From contig NZ_QHLZ01000008.1 of NCBI RefSeq assembly GCF_003185915.1, positions 95,721 to 159,720 of the forward strand: a stretch of DNA of 64,000 bases, written 5' to 3'. Position numbers and translations under genes: made by a program. The notes beneath the pieces were generated by a model. That model saw only the letters and a program-made list of their open reading frames with translations. It had not been told where the DNA came from and did no database searches. Source of the DNA: Arthrobacter psychrochitiniphilus. Lineage in GTDB: Bacteria; Actinomycetota; Actinomycetes; Actinomycetales; Micrococcaceae. This document shows positions 8,533-17,230 of this stretch, one piece after another (position 1 is the stretch's first letter; each line of letters starts with the position of its first letter).

Positions 8533-9609
8533 TCATTTGATGGGTGCGCGGTGATACGGTGCCGGCTGATAGTGAACCTCCACGCCCAGCGCGGCAGCCG
8601 CCCGCAGCGGAAAGTTGGGATCACGCAACAATTCACGCCCCACCATGACTACATCGGCCAGCTCTGTGGCCACGATCTGCTCTGCCTGCTGGGCACTTGT
8701 AATGAGCCCCACGGCGGCCACCGGTATTTGCGCTGCTGTTCGGATAGCCGTGGCCAAGGGCACCTGGTAGCCGGGGCCCACAGGGATGCGTGCGGGAACG
8801 TTTCCGCCTGAGGAAATGTCCGCGAGGTCCGCACCGTGCTCGGCAGCCCAGCGCGCAACTCTCGAGGTGTCCTGAAGCCTCCAACCACCGTCCACCCAGT
8901 CAGTCGCCGAGAAGCGCACCAACACGGGTATGGAGGGGCCGACGGCGGCCCGGACGGCGTCGATGGTTTCCAGTAAGGCACGGGCTCGGTTACGCAGCGA
9001 GCCACCATAGTCATCGCTGCGCATGTTGGTCAAAGGTGAGAGGAATTGGTGCAGAAGGTAGCCGTGGGCGGCATGAATTTCGATCAGTTCAAACCCGGCC
9101 TCAACAGCCCGTGCGGCAGCGGCACCAAAGGCTGCGACTATCTGGGCAATACCTTCCGCGGTGAGGGCGGTTGGTGTGTCATAGCCGGGAAAGGCGAGTG
9201 CACTGGGCGCTAGGGTGACCCATCCGCCGTCGTCTTCGTGGACGGTCCCTTGACGCTCATCCCACGTGCGGAAGGTGGACGCTTTGCGTCCGGCATGTGC
9301 CAACTGGATGCCCGCCACCGCGCCCTGGCTGCGGATGAAGGCCACGATCCTGGCGAAGGCGTCACGTTGGGCGTCATTCCACAGGCCCAAGTCTTGCGGA
9401 GAGATGCGTCCTTCAGGAAGCACGGCCGTGGCCTCGGTAAACACGGCACCGGCACCGCCTTTTGCGAAGGATCCCAAATGCACCAGATGCCAATCCCCAG
9501 CCATCCCGTCCTGTTGTTCCGCCGAGTACTGGCACATGGGGGTAACCCAGAGCCGGTTGCGGACGGACACACCGCGCAGGGTGATCGATTCAAACAGTGC
9601 GCTTCTCAT
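8533..9609 (-). CDS. NADH:flavin oxidoreductase, Old Yellow Enzyme (YqjM-like)
   Basis: A 358-aa TIM-barrel FMN enzyme. MRSALFESITLRGVSVRNRL, then PMCQYSAEQQDGMAGDWH (the Cys of YqjM-class OYEs), QLAHAGRKAS, and EIHAAHGYLLHQFLSPLTN (substrate His pair) are hallmark motifs. It should reduce activated C=C bonds of enones or similar compounds with NADPH. Full length, start ATG 9609. The 3' end is followed by an imperfect repeat of its last codons (8511-8547), probably a small local duplication. A second, NemA-like OYE is at 26.2 kb. Confidence 0.92.
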   Translation of the reverse strand: MRSALFESITLRGVSVRNRLWVTPMCQYSAEQQDGMAGDWHLVHLGSFAKGGAGAVFTEATAVLPEGRISPQDLGLWNDAQRDAFARIVAFIRSQGAVAGIQLAHAGRKASTFRTWDERQGTVHEDDGGWVTLAPSALAFPGYDTPTALTAEGIAQIVAAFGAAAARAVEAGFELIEIHAAHGYLLHQFLSPLTNMRSDDYGGSLRNRARALLETIDAVRAAVGPSIPVLVRFSATDWVDGGWRLQDTSRVARWAAEHGADLADISSGGNVPARIPVGPGYQVPLATAIRTAAQIPVAAVGLITSAQQAEQIVATELADVVMVGRELLRDPNFPLRAAAALGVEVHYQPAPYHRAPIK

Positions 9610-9793
9610 GGGGGAATACTACTGCGATGAGACTGGGATAAAGCCTTGAGAAACGCATGTGAGCGGCACCGCATGTTTTCTGCAGGCGCACTGAGTGTGA
9701 ATGTCAGCCCCTACACATACCCTTGGTGCAGCAGGTTTTGTCCACGTAATGCGGGTTCAGAACGAAGACCCGAAAATGCAAGGACGTGCCCTC

Positions 9794-10603
9794 ATGATGG
9801 GAGCCCACCACGCCGCCAGTGGAGCTGCCGCCTGGCTGGCCCTGACCACCTCGTTCGAGGTAGGACTAGGGCGCCTGGGACAGGTGGTTCCGGCATTACC
9901 GGAGACAGTCACCATTGGCATGGGCATGATGGATTTGACTCCAGCCTCTGTCATTGCCGGGGCCCTGGTGACCGCCGGTGCGGCCCTGGTGCCAGATGCT
10001 GACCACCGGCACGCAACCATAGCCCACTCCCTTCCACCGCTGTCTAACATCTTGTGTATCCAGGTGGGAAAGTTCTCCGGTGGCCACCGGCACGGCACAC
10101 ACTCCCTCCTGGGCCTGGCCGTCTTCGTTGCCATTGCTGCACTGGCTGGCATGTGGACCATGGAGCTGCCGGGCCACGGCATCATCTATCCGGGGGCCGG
10201 TCTGCTGGCTGTTCTACTAGCCTCCTTTGCCGCGAAGGCCCTGAAATTCATTCCCGACACCATGCGCAAGTTTCCCTGGGTGGTGGGGATCGGCGTCGGA
10301 ATCTTCGCTACCCTCTTTGCGCCGCAACACGCCTATTGGTTTCCGCTGGCTATGGGCTTGGGCGTCATCATCCACATCCTGGGCGACATGCTGACCACAG
10401 GAGGGTGCAATCTTATTTGGCCGCTGCGGATCAAGCCGCCGCGATTCCTGCGCAAGGTCCCGTTAGTGAAGAACATTTGGCGGCCCAACGGCAATATTGC
10501 GATCCCGCTTTTAGGTAACGCCGGTTCCGTTCGGGAATGGCTGCTCCTGATCCCCATCAGCGCCTATGTTCTTTGGAGTATCGCCGCCACCGTATTCTCC
10601 TAA
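9794..10603 (+). CDS. YdjM-like membrane-bound metal-dependent hydrolase
   Basis: About 269 aa with several hydrophobic segments. The early GAHHAASGAAAWLA, then PDADHRHATIAHS and GGHRHGTHSLLG, are the His/Asp motifs of the YdjM/DUF457 family (LexA-regulated membrane protein in E. coli). ATG 9794 is preceded by AAGGA at suitable spacing; starts up to 93 bases upstream are open. The hydrolase label is by family name only; no substrate is known. The stop codon lies in an exact 12-bp tandem duplication (10592-10615). Confidence 0.82.
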   Translation: MMGAHHAASGAAAWLALTTSFEVGLGRLGQVVPALPETVTIGMGMMDLTPASVIAGALVTAGAALVPDADHRHATIAHSLPPLSNILCIQVGKFSGGHRHGTHSLLGLAVFVAIAALAGMWTMELPGHGIIYPGAGLLAVLLASFAAKALKFIPDTMRKFPWVVGIGVGIFATLFAPQHAYWFPLAMGLGVIIHILGDMLTTGGCNLIWPLRIKPPRFLRKVPLVKNIWRPNGNIAIPLLGNAGSVREWLLLIPISAYVLWSIAATVFS

Positions 10604-10615
10604 GTATTCTCCTAA
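10592..10615 (+). repeat. 12-bp tandem duplication over a stop codon
   Basis: GTATTCTCCTAA occurs twice back to back at 10592-10603 and 10604-10615. The first copy contains the stop codon of the YdjM-like gene, the second supplies a redundant in-frame stop. Probably slipped-strand duplication without functional effect. Confidence 0.9.
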
Positions 10616-10795
10616 GCGTGAAGGCATAGGCTACGCTACGGCCACATCCGCAACCTCAGCACACCGAGAATATGCACCTTCAAGATAGTCGGTGGAACTT
10701 AACACTGTTAACATGGCAGCTGAGCCAGCGTCGCTATGAATAGGTCCGGGCACCATCAACGAAGTCAGCATCAACGAAGAAGGAAGCGTGCACGG

Positions 10796-11455
10796 ATGTA
10801 TGTCAAGATTTGTGGTCTGCAAACGGCTGAAACCATTGCTGCGGCTGTAGATGCCGGTGCCGACGCCATTGGTGTTGTCTTTGCTCCGGGTAGTCCACGG
10901 ACCGTGAACGCAGAATTGGCAGCAAAGCTGGGCCGCGAAGTACCGGCGGGCATTGAGATCGTTGGCGTGTTCCGGAACCAGCCCATTGACCAGGTTATAA
11001 AAATTGCGACTACGGCCCAAGTAGGCACCATCCAGTTACATGGCGAAGAGACGCTCCAAGACATGGACAGGATCCACAACGCCGGATTCCAATCCCTGCG
11101 GGCATTCTCCGCGCCTTTGTACAACAGCCTTAGCCCTGATGAAAAGATCGCGTGGGATGGTGAACGTCTCTTGCTGGACGCAGTTGAACCGGGTGCCGGC
11201 GTCACTTTTGATGCAGCCGTGTTGTCAGCAGGAACGCCACAAGGGTTCTGGCTATTGGCTGGCGGTCTCAATCCACACAATGTTGCTGCGGCTGCCAAGG
11301 CCATGCAGCCCTCTGGAGTGGATGTCTCTAGCGGGGTGGAATCGAGCCGGGGCGTTAAGAGCATCCAACTAATCCGTGACTTCATCACTGCGGCACGCTT
11401 AGAAATTACAACAGCAGCTGCCTCAGGGGTGACCCAAGGATTACCTGAGGAATAA
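10796..11455 (+). CDS. trpF: Phosphoribosylanthranilate isomerase
   Basis: A 219-aa TIM barrel. MYVKICGL opens the protein (catalytic Cys7 in KICG), GVVFAPGSPR and LLLDAVEPGAG follow, and FWLLAGGLNP near residue 162 is the phosphate-binding region. It converts phosphoribosylanthranilate to CdRP in tryptophan synthesis. ATG 10796 is preceded by a GAAGGAAG site. No other trp gene is near, so trpF is unlinked, as is common in Actinobacteria. Length is normal, apart from a short extra Thr/Ala-rich tail. Confidence 0.95.
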   Translation: MYVKICGLQTAETIAAAVDAGADAIGVVFAPGSPRTVNAELAAKLGREVPAGIEIVGVFRNQPIDQVIKIATTAQVGTIQLHGEETLQDMDRIHNAGFQSLRAFSAPLYNSLSPDEKIAWDGERLLLDAVEPGAGVTFDAAVLSAGTPQGFWLLAGGLNPHNVAAAAKAMQPSGVDVSSGVESSRGVKSIQLIRDFITAARLEITTAAASGVTQGLPEE

Positions 11456-11466
11456 AGACAATAGAC

Positions 11467-11497
11467 TTTACATAAATAGCTCGCCCTGGTGCATAAT
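11467..11497 (+). promoter_or_regulatory. Candidate promoter of the ROK regulator gene
   Basis: TTTACA at 11467-11472 and CATAAT at 11492-11497 are separated by 19 bases, about 60 bases before the GTG start. The stretch is conspicuously AT-rich compared with its surroundings. The spacing is on the long side, so this is a tentative call. Confidence 0.4.
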
Positions 11498-11556
11498 GAT
11501 GATTAAGGGGCACGGATTGCATCTTGCCCCGTTGAGATGAATGGGAAAGAGGGGAC

Positions 11557-12723
11557 GTGCTTACACCTGACGACAGCGCCCTGCAGGCAGTCCGGCGCCG
11601 CCATGAGTTGCGCGTCTTGGAATCGCTTGCCACACACGGCAACCGCACACGGCGCGAACTTGAGACTGACACAAAGCTCTCCCGAACAACGCTTTCGGCC
11701 ATTGTGGGCGAGTTGCGCGCCAGAGGAGTCATCACCGAAAGTGATCAGGAGTTCCATGGGCCTGGCCGCAGCGGGCGGCCCACCAAAGCCCTCACTCTGA
11801 ACCCTAATGCGGGCGCTGCCGTTGGCATCGAGCTGGGCCGGCGGCGCATCAGTATCTCGGTCATGGGGTTTGACGGGTCCACCACCGCACGCGTCCGTAA
11901 GGACATTTCCTCGCTCCTGCCGCTCGAAGGCAAAGTCTTAGCGGCTGCGGATATGTTGCAAGAACTCATTAGCGCAGGCCGCATCAACGCCGAAACCAAT
12001 ATTGGCACAGCCGTTGGCATTGCTAGCCGCCACCCAAATCCCGCGTCACTTTCTGACGATCTTGAATTGCAAAGCGACCCGCAAGGCGCTTCGCTGGCCC
12101 CTCTGCGAGAGCTACTCCCCGCCCCCCTCCTGTGGGACAACAATATTAGGCTGGCGGCCATGGCTTACCGCAATAACAGTCAGGACCTGCTCTATGTGGT
12201 CCTCTCAGCGGGCCTTAGCTCCGCCGTCATCTCCAATGGATCGCTGATGCGTGGAGGCAACGGCATCGCCGGAGAGCTAGGCCATATCAGCGTTGACTTC
12301 GCTGGACCTCCCTGTTGGTGTGGCCGTCATGGCTGCCTGGAGAGCTATATTAACGAAGCAAACGTTCTGCTGGAGGCCGCACACCGGGGGCAAGCCTTTT
12401 CAACCATCGAAGCTATGGCATTGGCCGCTGCACAAGGCAATGGAATCGCCATCAATGTGGCCTCGTGGGCTGGTGAGCTTCTGGCTCGCGCCCTGATGAG
12501 CGCGTGTGTTTTGCTCGATCCCAGCCGCGTTGTCATTGCAGGTGAGCTTTCGCAATTTGGTGAACTCCTTCTTGAGCCCGCACGGCGCGCCTTCAGTGAG
12601 CAAAACCTTGACCTCGGACCGCAGAGCACAGAGATCAGCACAGCACCGTTTGCGCCCAGCGCAGGAAGCGACGGTGCAGCTCAAATGGCCCTTTTGCACT
12701 GGACCCAGGCCATCCTCAATTAG
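11557..12723 (+). CDS. ROK-family transcriptional regulator (NagC/XylR type)
   Basis: A 388-aa protein with an N-terminal winged helix (about 10-70; TRRELETDTKLSRTTLSAIV is the recognition region) joined to a ROK sugar-kinase-like domain. GELGHISVD and the zinc motif CWCGRHGCLE are clear. The kinase ATP loop is poorly conserved, as expected for a regulator. Start GTG 11557 with AGAGGGGAC before it. NagC/XylR members bind DNA and release it on binding a sugar or sugar phosphate. It lies immediately upstream of, and co-directional with, the ABC-sulfatase-hexosaminidase genes, so it is the probable local regulator, with an amino sugar or derivative as inducer (inference). Confidence 0.9.
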   Translation: MLTPDDSALQAVRRRHELRVLESLATHGNRTRRELETDTKLSRTTLSAIVGELRARGVITESDQEFHGPGRSGRPTKALTLNPNAGAAVGIELGRRRISISVMGFDGSTTARVRKDISSLLPLEGKVLAAADMLQELISAGRINAETNIGTAVGIASRHPNPASLSDDLELQSDPQGASLAPLRELLPAPLLWDNNIRLAAMAYRNNSQDLLYVVLSAGLSSAVISNGSLMRGGNGIAGELGHISVDFAGPPCWCGRHGCLESYINEANVLLEAAHRGQAFSTIEAMALAAAQGNGIAINVASWAGELLARALMSACVLLDPSRVVIAGELSQFGELLLEPARRAFSEQNLDLGPQSTEISTAPFAPSAGSDGAAQMALLHWTQAILN

Positions 12724-12804
12724 CGATGCGCAGGGCGCTTAGTAGCGCCGTTTCACTGAATACCAAAAGCTAAGTTTCGAACCCGTTCAGCCGCACACCA
12801 CCGC

Positions 12805-12819
12805 ATAACTGATAGTTAT
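12805..12819. promoter_or_regulatory. Perfect inverted repeat, candidate operator
   Basis: ATAACT-GAT-AGTTAT, 6-bp arms with a 3-bp spacer, ends 10 bases before the -35 box of the ABC operon promoter. This position fits an operator for the ROK regulator encoded just upstream; the assignment is inference. Confidence 0.5.
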
Positions 12820-12829
12820 GTAAGGAGTG

Positions 12830-12858
12830 TTGACATCATGTGATCCATGCCATAAGTT
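12830..12858 (+). promoter_or_regulatory. Promoter of the ABC importer-sulfatase operon, probably giving a leaderless mRNA
   Basis: A perfect -35 TTGACA (12830-12835), 17-base spacer and -10 TAAGTT (12853-12858). Transcription would begin about at 12865, exactly the ATG of the permease gene, which has no ribosome binding site. Leaderless genes of this layout are common in Actinobacteria. Confidence 0.6.
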
Positions 12859-12864
12859 TGATCC

Positions 12865-13743
12865 ATGGCAGCAAAAGATACCTACATCGCGGTTGAAACA
12901 CCACCCCTCGCTAGCGGCAGTCCAGCACCTGAAAACTCGCAGCAAAAACCCAAACCAGCATCCAGGAAGAGCCCTGCAACAAGCGGGCGCAAACTTGGCC
13001 GCAAGGCATTGCTGGCTATCAACTTTGGCTCTGTAGCAGCCGGGCTCGGAGCATGGACTGCTCTGTCAGCCGCAGGAGTTGTTGGCCTGCCTGGCCCCGT
13101 AGAAGTGCTGATCCGGGCCGGAGAGGTATTCGCTGACGGTACTCTCGCTGAAGATACCGGAGCATCCCTTGCCCGCGTTCTCAGCGGCTTCCTCCTTGGC
13201 AGTCTGCTTGCCGTTCCTGTTGGCTTCTTGATGGGTTGGTACCAGGTAGGCCGAGCCATCATTGAACCCTGGGTACAGTTCTTTAGAACCATTCCTCCAC
13301 TGGCCCTACTTCCCCTTGTTATGGTCACCATGGGTATCGGTGAAACACCGAAGATCTTCGTCATCTTCTTGGCCGCATTCCTCTCCTGCGTGATCTCCAC
13401 CTACCAAGGCGTGGTCAGCGTAGATAAGACACTCATCAATGCCGCCCGGGTTCTGGGCGCTGACTCAATGATCATCTTCCGCCGAGTGGTAGTTCCCGCA
13501 TCCTCACCGTTCATCCTGGTAGGTATGCGTATTGGCCTCGGAGCAGGCTGGGCCACCGTTGTGGCCGCTGAACTGATCGCCGCCCCCAACGGTTTGGGTA
13601 TGCGCATGCAGCAGGCCCAGCAGTTTTACGACATGCCCACAATTCTCGTGAACGTAATTGTCATCGGCATTCTCGGTCTACTCATGGACCGCTTGCTCTT
13701 GATGATCGAGGCCCACCTGACCCGCTGGCAAGAACGTCGCTAA
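12865..13743 (+). CDS. ABC transporter permease (SsuC/TauC/NrtB family)
   Basis: A 292-aa integral membrane protein. After a polar N-terminal tail of about 50 residues come six predicted membrane segments and the EAA loop near residue 190 ([22 protein letters not shown]). It resembles permeases for nitrate, sulfonates, taurine and sulfate esters. ATG 12865 has no Shine-Dalgarno sequence and coincides with the predicted transcription start. It is the first gene of a tight operon with the ATPase (9-base gap), binding protein and sulfatase, so the cargo is probably a sulfate ester (inference from context). Confidence 0.88.
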   Translation: MAAKDTYIAVETPPLASGSPAPENSQQKPKPASRKSPATSGRKLGRKALLAINFGSVAAGLGAWTALSAAGVVGLPGPVEVLIRAGEVFADGTLAEDTGASLARVLSGFLLGSLLAVPVGFLMGWYQVGRAIIEPWVQFFRTIPPLALLPLVMVTMGIGETPKIFVIFLAAFLSCVISTYQGVVSVDKTLINAARVLGADSMIIFRRVVVPASSPFILVGMRIGLGAGWATVVAAELIAAPNGLGMRMQQAQQFYDMPTILVNVIVIGILGLLMDRLLLMIEAHLTRWQERR

Positions 13744-13752
13744 GGAATAACC

Positions 13753-14550
13753 ATGACAACCACCACATCAAAAGCCATGATCCGCTTCGAGGATCTACGC
13801 CAGGAATTCACACTCACCGGCAACACCTTCACCGCTCTTGACGGCGTGAGCCTAGACATCGCCGACGGCGAATTTGTCACCGTAGTGGGCCCGTCCGGTT
13901 GCGGAAAATCCACCATGCTCAATGCCGCAGCAGGACTCCTTGACCCCACCAGTGGCCGGGTCATGGTTGATGACAGAGAAGTTGACGGACCGAGCACCCG
14001 AACCGGTGTCATCTTCCAGCAATACGCGCTTTTCCCGTGGCTAACCGTACGCAAAAACGTTGAGTTCGGGCTGGAGCTCAAGAAGGTTCCCGCCAAGGAA
14101 CGCCGCGTCATAGTGGATCACTACCTTGAACTCGTGGGTTTGACCCGCTTCGCTGAAGCACTGCCGAAGGAGCTCTCCGGTGGTATGAAACAGCGGTGCG
14201 CCATTGCACGCGCCTATGCCGTGAACCCAGAGATCCTCTTGATGGATGAGCCCTTCGGTGCGTTGGATGCCTTGACCCGTGTGCACATGCAAGAACAGCT
14301 ACTCAAGACCTGGACCCAAGAACGCCGCACAGTCATGTTCGTTACGCATGATGTTGACGAATCAGTTTTCCTAGCATCGCGAGTGATCGTCATGGCTGCC
14401 CGGCCGGGTCGCATCTTCAAGGAAATCAAGATTGACCTTCCCTACCCGCGGACCGAGGAAATGCGCCTCTCAGACGAGTTCGCTCGCCTACGCACCCAGG
14501 TTTGGGAAGCTGTCTACCACCAGCCCGGTGTGGCAGAAGCCCACCAATAA
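13753..14550 (+). CDS. ABC transporter ATP-binding protein (SsuB/TauB/NrtD family)
   Basis: A 265-aa nucleotide-binding subunit: Walker A GPSGCGKST, Q-loop FQQYALFPW, signature LSGGMKQR, Walker B ILLMDEPFGALD and switch His in VTHDVDES. This is the standard pattern of nitrate/sulfonate/taurine importers. It powers uptake through the adjacent permease. Start ATG 13753 follows TAAGGAATAACC, so AAGGA is the ribosome site. Confidence 0.93.
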   Translation: MTTTTSKAMIRFEDLRQEFTLTGNTFTALDGVSLDIADGEFVTVVGPSGCGKSTMLNAAAGLLDPTSGRVMVDDREVDGPSTRTGVIFQQYALFPWLTVRKNVEFGLELKKVPAKERRVIVDHYLELVGLTRFAEALPKELSGGMKQRCAIARAYAVNPEILLMDEPFGALDALTRVHMQEQLLKTWTQERRTVMFVTHDVDESVFLASRVIVMAARPGRIFKEIKIDLPYPRTEEMRLSDEFARLRTQVWEAVYHQPGVAEAHQ

Positions 14551-14620
14551 AAACTCGCTTCCCGCCTAGATCCCCTCATACCCCCTGCCCAGACTTGGGC
14601 AAAACTCTTCAGGAGAAACC

Positions 14621-15643
14621 ATGAACAACCACGTCACACGCCGCAATGTCCTGCAACTCTCTCTGGGTGCCGCAGCAATCTCCCTACTAGCAGCCTGCGG
14701 CGCTAAGGCCGATGATGCCAGTTCTTCGAATGCAGCCAAGGAGCCCGTGGAGATCAAGGTTGGCTACATTGCCGACTACAACGGTGCAGCACTGATGGCA
14801 GTTGCCGATCAGGAAGGTTACTGGGCCAAGGCTGGCCTGAAGCCCAAGTACTTGCCGTTCACCAACGGCCCGCTGGCCATCCAGGCACTGGGCACCAACA
14901 ACGTGGACGTGGTCTACATTGGCTCCGGCGCACTGTGGCTGCCCGCATCAGGAAAGGCTGAAATCTGGTCCGTTAACTCTGTCTCCAACGCGGACCGCAT
15001 CATTGCACAGCCCGGGATCAAGACTCTGGCTGAGCTCAAGGGCAAGAAGGTTGCAGTGCCTACCGGTACTTCCGGTGACCAGCTGTTCAGCCTGGCCTTG
15101 GCCAAGGAAGGCCTGAGCCGCGAAGACTTCAAGGTCACGGCCATGGAACCGCCGGCCATTGTTGCAGCATTCGCTGCCGGCCAGGTTGACGGTGCCGCCT
15201 TGTGGTACCCGCTCATTGACAGTGCCAAGAAGGGTCAGCCGGACATGGTTGAGCTGTTCTCTAACGAGGACTTCATCGACACGCTCACGTTCCCCTCCAC
15301 GTTCGTAGCCGCTCCGGGCCGCGCAGCAAAGGATAAGGACCTTGCCACCGGGTTCATCTCCGTTGTCAAGAGCGCCAACGACTACCGGCACAGCAACCAG
15401 GAAAACACCATTGCCCTGACAGCTAAGTTCCTCAAGCTTAAGGAGGAAGACATGGCAGCCCAGGCCAGTGTGGCCAAGCTGTTCACCTCCCAGGAACTGG
15501 ACAAGTTGTCCTCGGACGGCACCATCTACACCTGGTTGGATGGTCTCCAGCAGCAGTTCAAGAAGGATGAGAAGATCACCGAAATCTCCGATCCCAAGTC
15601 CTTCTACAACTCTGAACTGTTCGTCAGCACCCCAGCGGTCTAA
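14621..15643 (+). CDS. ABC transporter substrate-binding lipoprotein (SsuA/NMT1-like)
   Basis: A 340-aa extracytoplasmic binding protein. The signal sequence has a twin arginine (Arg7-Arg8), a hydrophobic core and lipobox LAAC with Cys26, so it is probably exported (possibly by Tat) and lipidated. The mature part begins VEIKVGYIADYNGAALM, typical of NMT1/SsuA proteins, with the TGTSGDQLF ligand-loop region. An AGGAGAAACC site precedes the ATG. It should capture the cargo for the permease/ATPase pair. The ligand is not readable from sequence, and the sulfatase six bases downstream suggests an organosulfate. Confidence 0.9.
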   Translation: MNNHVTRRNVLQLSLGAAAISLLAACGAKADDASSSNAAKEPVEIKVGYIADYNGAALMAVADQEGYWAKAGLKPKYLPFTNGPLAIQALGTNNVDVVYIGSGALWLPASGKAEIWSVNSVSNADRIIAQPGIKTLAELKGKKVAVPTGTSGDQLFSLALAKEGLSREDFKVTAMEPPAIVAAFAAGQVDGAALWYPLIDSAKKGQPDMVELFSNEDFIDTLTFPSTFVAAPGRAAKDKDLATGFISVVKSANDYRHSNQENTIALTAKFLKLKEEDMAAQASVAKLFTSQELDKLSSDGTIYTWLDGLQQQFKKDEKITEISDPKSFYNSELFVSTPAV

Positions 15644-15649
15644 GCCTCA

Positions 15650-17173
15650 GTGACTTCTGTGAACACCACTAAGCGCCAAAACATGCTGTTCCTCATGACG
15701 GATCAGCAACGCATCGACACCCTGGGATGCTACGGCAACACCTCACAGCACACTCCCAACCTGGACAGGCTAGCTGCGCGCGGAACAACTTTTGACCGGG
15801 CCTACACGCCTACGGCCATTTGCACCCCTGCGCGTGCCAGCCTGCTCACAGGCCTGCAACCGTTCGAACACGGATTGTTGGCCAACTACGAGTGGAATTC
15901 AGGCCACAGGGAGGAGCTCCCTGACGGGCTGCCTACTTTCTCTGCGGCGTTGACTGAGCAGGGATACCGGCTCGGTCACGTGGGCAAATGGCATGTTGGC
16001 AAGGATCGTGGACCCGATTACTACGGTTTTGAAGGAATTCACCTGCCGGGTGCTCTGAACGTCTTTGACGATCCGGGATACGAAGGCTGGCTTAAAGCCA
16101 ACGGATATCCGGATTTCCACATCTCCAACCCTGTCTACACCACCCGGGCGGACGGCAGCCAAGGTCACTTGATCGCCGGCGTGACGGATCAGCCCACGGA
16201 AGCCACCTTTGAGGCGTTCCTGGCGGATCAGACCATCGCTAAGCTGCGTGAATTTGCTGCAGGTGCCTTGCAGGAAGAGTCAGGTGCAGAGGACGGCACA
16301 CCGTTCTTCTTGTCCTGCCATATCTTTGGACCGCACCTGCCCTACCTGATTCCGCAACAGTGGTATGACATGGTTGACCCCTCCACCATTGAGCTGCCCG
16401 GTTCCTTTGCCGAAACGTTCCACGGCAAACCGATGGTGCAGCAGGCCTACGCCGAATACTGGTCCACGGACTGCTTCACCGTGGATGAGTGGAAGAAGCT
16501 CACCGCTGTGTACTGGGGCTACGTTGCCATGATCGACCATGAAATTGGGCGGATCCTGGACGTCCTTGACGAGCTGGGCTTGACGGACAACACGGCCGTC
16601 ATGTTCACCGCTGACCACGGTGAATTCACAGGTGCTCACAGGCTCAATGACAAGGGCCCTGCCATGTATGAGGACATTTACCGCATACCGGCCATCCTGT
16701 CCCTTCCTGGCGAGCAGGAGCGGCGGGAAGACCGCTTCATCAGTTTGCTGGACTTCACTGCCACCTTCCATGACATTGCCGGGGCGGATGCCTCCGGTGT
16801 CCGTGGACGGAGCCTGCTGCCACTGGCTCACGGAGAAGATGTGGAGGGCTGGCGCGAGAATATCCTGTGCGAATTCCACGGCCACCACTTCCCCTACGCC
16901 CAGCGCATGATCCGCAACAAGGAAGTGAAATATATTGCTAACCCTGAAGGCATCGACGAGTTTTACGACATGATCGCCGACCCTGACGAGCTCACCAATG
17001 TCATCAACGTCCCGATCTACAAAGATCGGGTTAGCACCATGCGCCGGGCAATGTACCGCCAACTCGTTGAGCGCGGCGACAAATTTGCCCAGTGGCTAGC
17101 TTTTGCAGGCGATATCCCGGCCCATGAACGTGTGCGCCCGGCCACCGCCGTCGAACGATTCATCACTGTGTAG
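15650..17173 (+). CDS. Sulfatase (alkaline phosphatase superfamily, formylglycine type)
   Basis: A 507-aa sulfatase. LFLMTDQQRIDTLGCYGN carries the metal-binding Asp; CTPAR (Cys58-Arg62) is the CxPxR signature in which Cys is oxidised to formylglycine; GKWHVGKDRG and AMIDHEIGRILD are further active-site parts. There is no signal peptide, so it acts in the cytoplasm on imported sulfate esters, like the AtsA/choline-sulfatase group. GTG start 6 bases after the binding-protein stop. No formylglycine-generating enzyme is in the window, so maturation depends on a gene elsewhere. The exact substrate is unknown. Confidence 0.92.
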   Translation: MTSVNTTKRQNMLFLMTDQQRIDTLGCYGNTSQHTPNLDRLAARGTTFDRAYTPTAICTPARASLLTGLQPFEHGLLANYEWNSGHREELPDGLPTFSAALTEQGYRLGHVGKWHVGKDRGPDYYGFEGIHLPGALNVFDDPGYEGWLKANGYPDFHISNPVYTTRADGSQGHLIAGVTDQPTEATFEAFLADQTIAKLREFAAGALQEESGAEDGTPFFLSCHIFGPHLPYLIPQQWYDMVDPSTIELPGSFAETFHGKPMVQQAYAEYWSTDCFTVDEWKKLTAVYWGYVAMIDHEIGRILDVLDELGLTDNTAVMFTADHGEFTGAHRLNDKGPAMYEDIYRIPAILSLPGEQERREDRFISLLDFTATFHDIAGADASGVRGRSLLPLAHGEDVEGWRENILCEFHGHHFPYAQRMIRNKEVKYIANPEGIDEFYDMIADPDELTNVINVPIYKDRVSTMRRAMYRQLVERGDKFAQWLAFAGDIPAHERVRPATAVERFITV

Positions 17174-17230
17174 TCTCACCCACTAACGGATGCCTCTTGC
17201 GGTCCAAGAGAAGTAAAGCGAGTATATGGA

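Noticed and set aside
8511..8547. Imperfect duplication of the OYE gene end (TTGATGAGTGCGCGG)
   Set aside because: Small local duplication after the stop with no sign of function.
17011..17030. Inverted repeat CCCGATC-N6-GATCGGG inside the sulfatase gene
   Set aside because: It lies within well-conserved coding sequence, has no T-run and is explained by codon choice.
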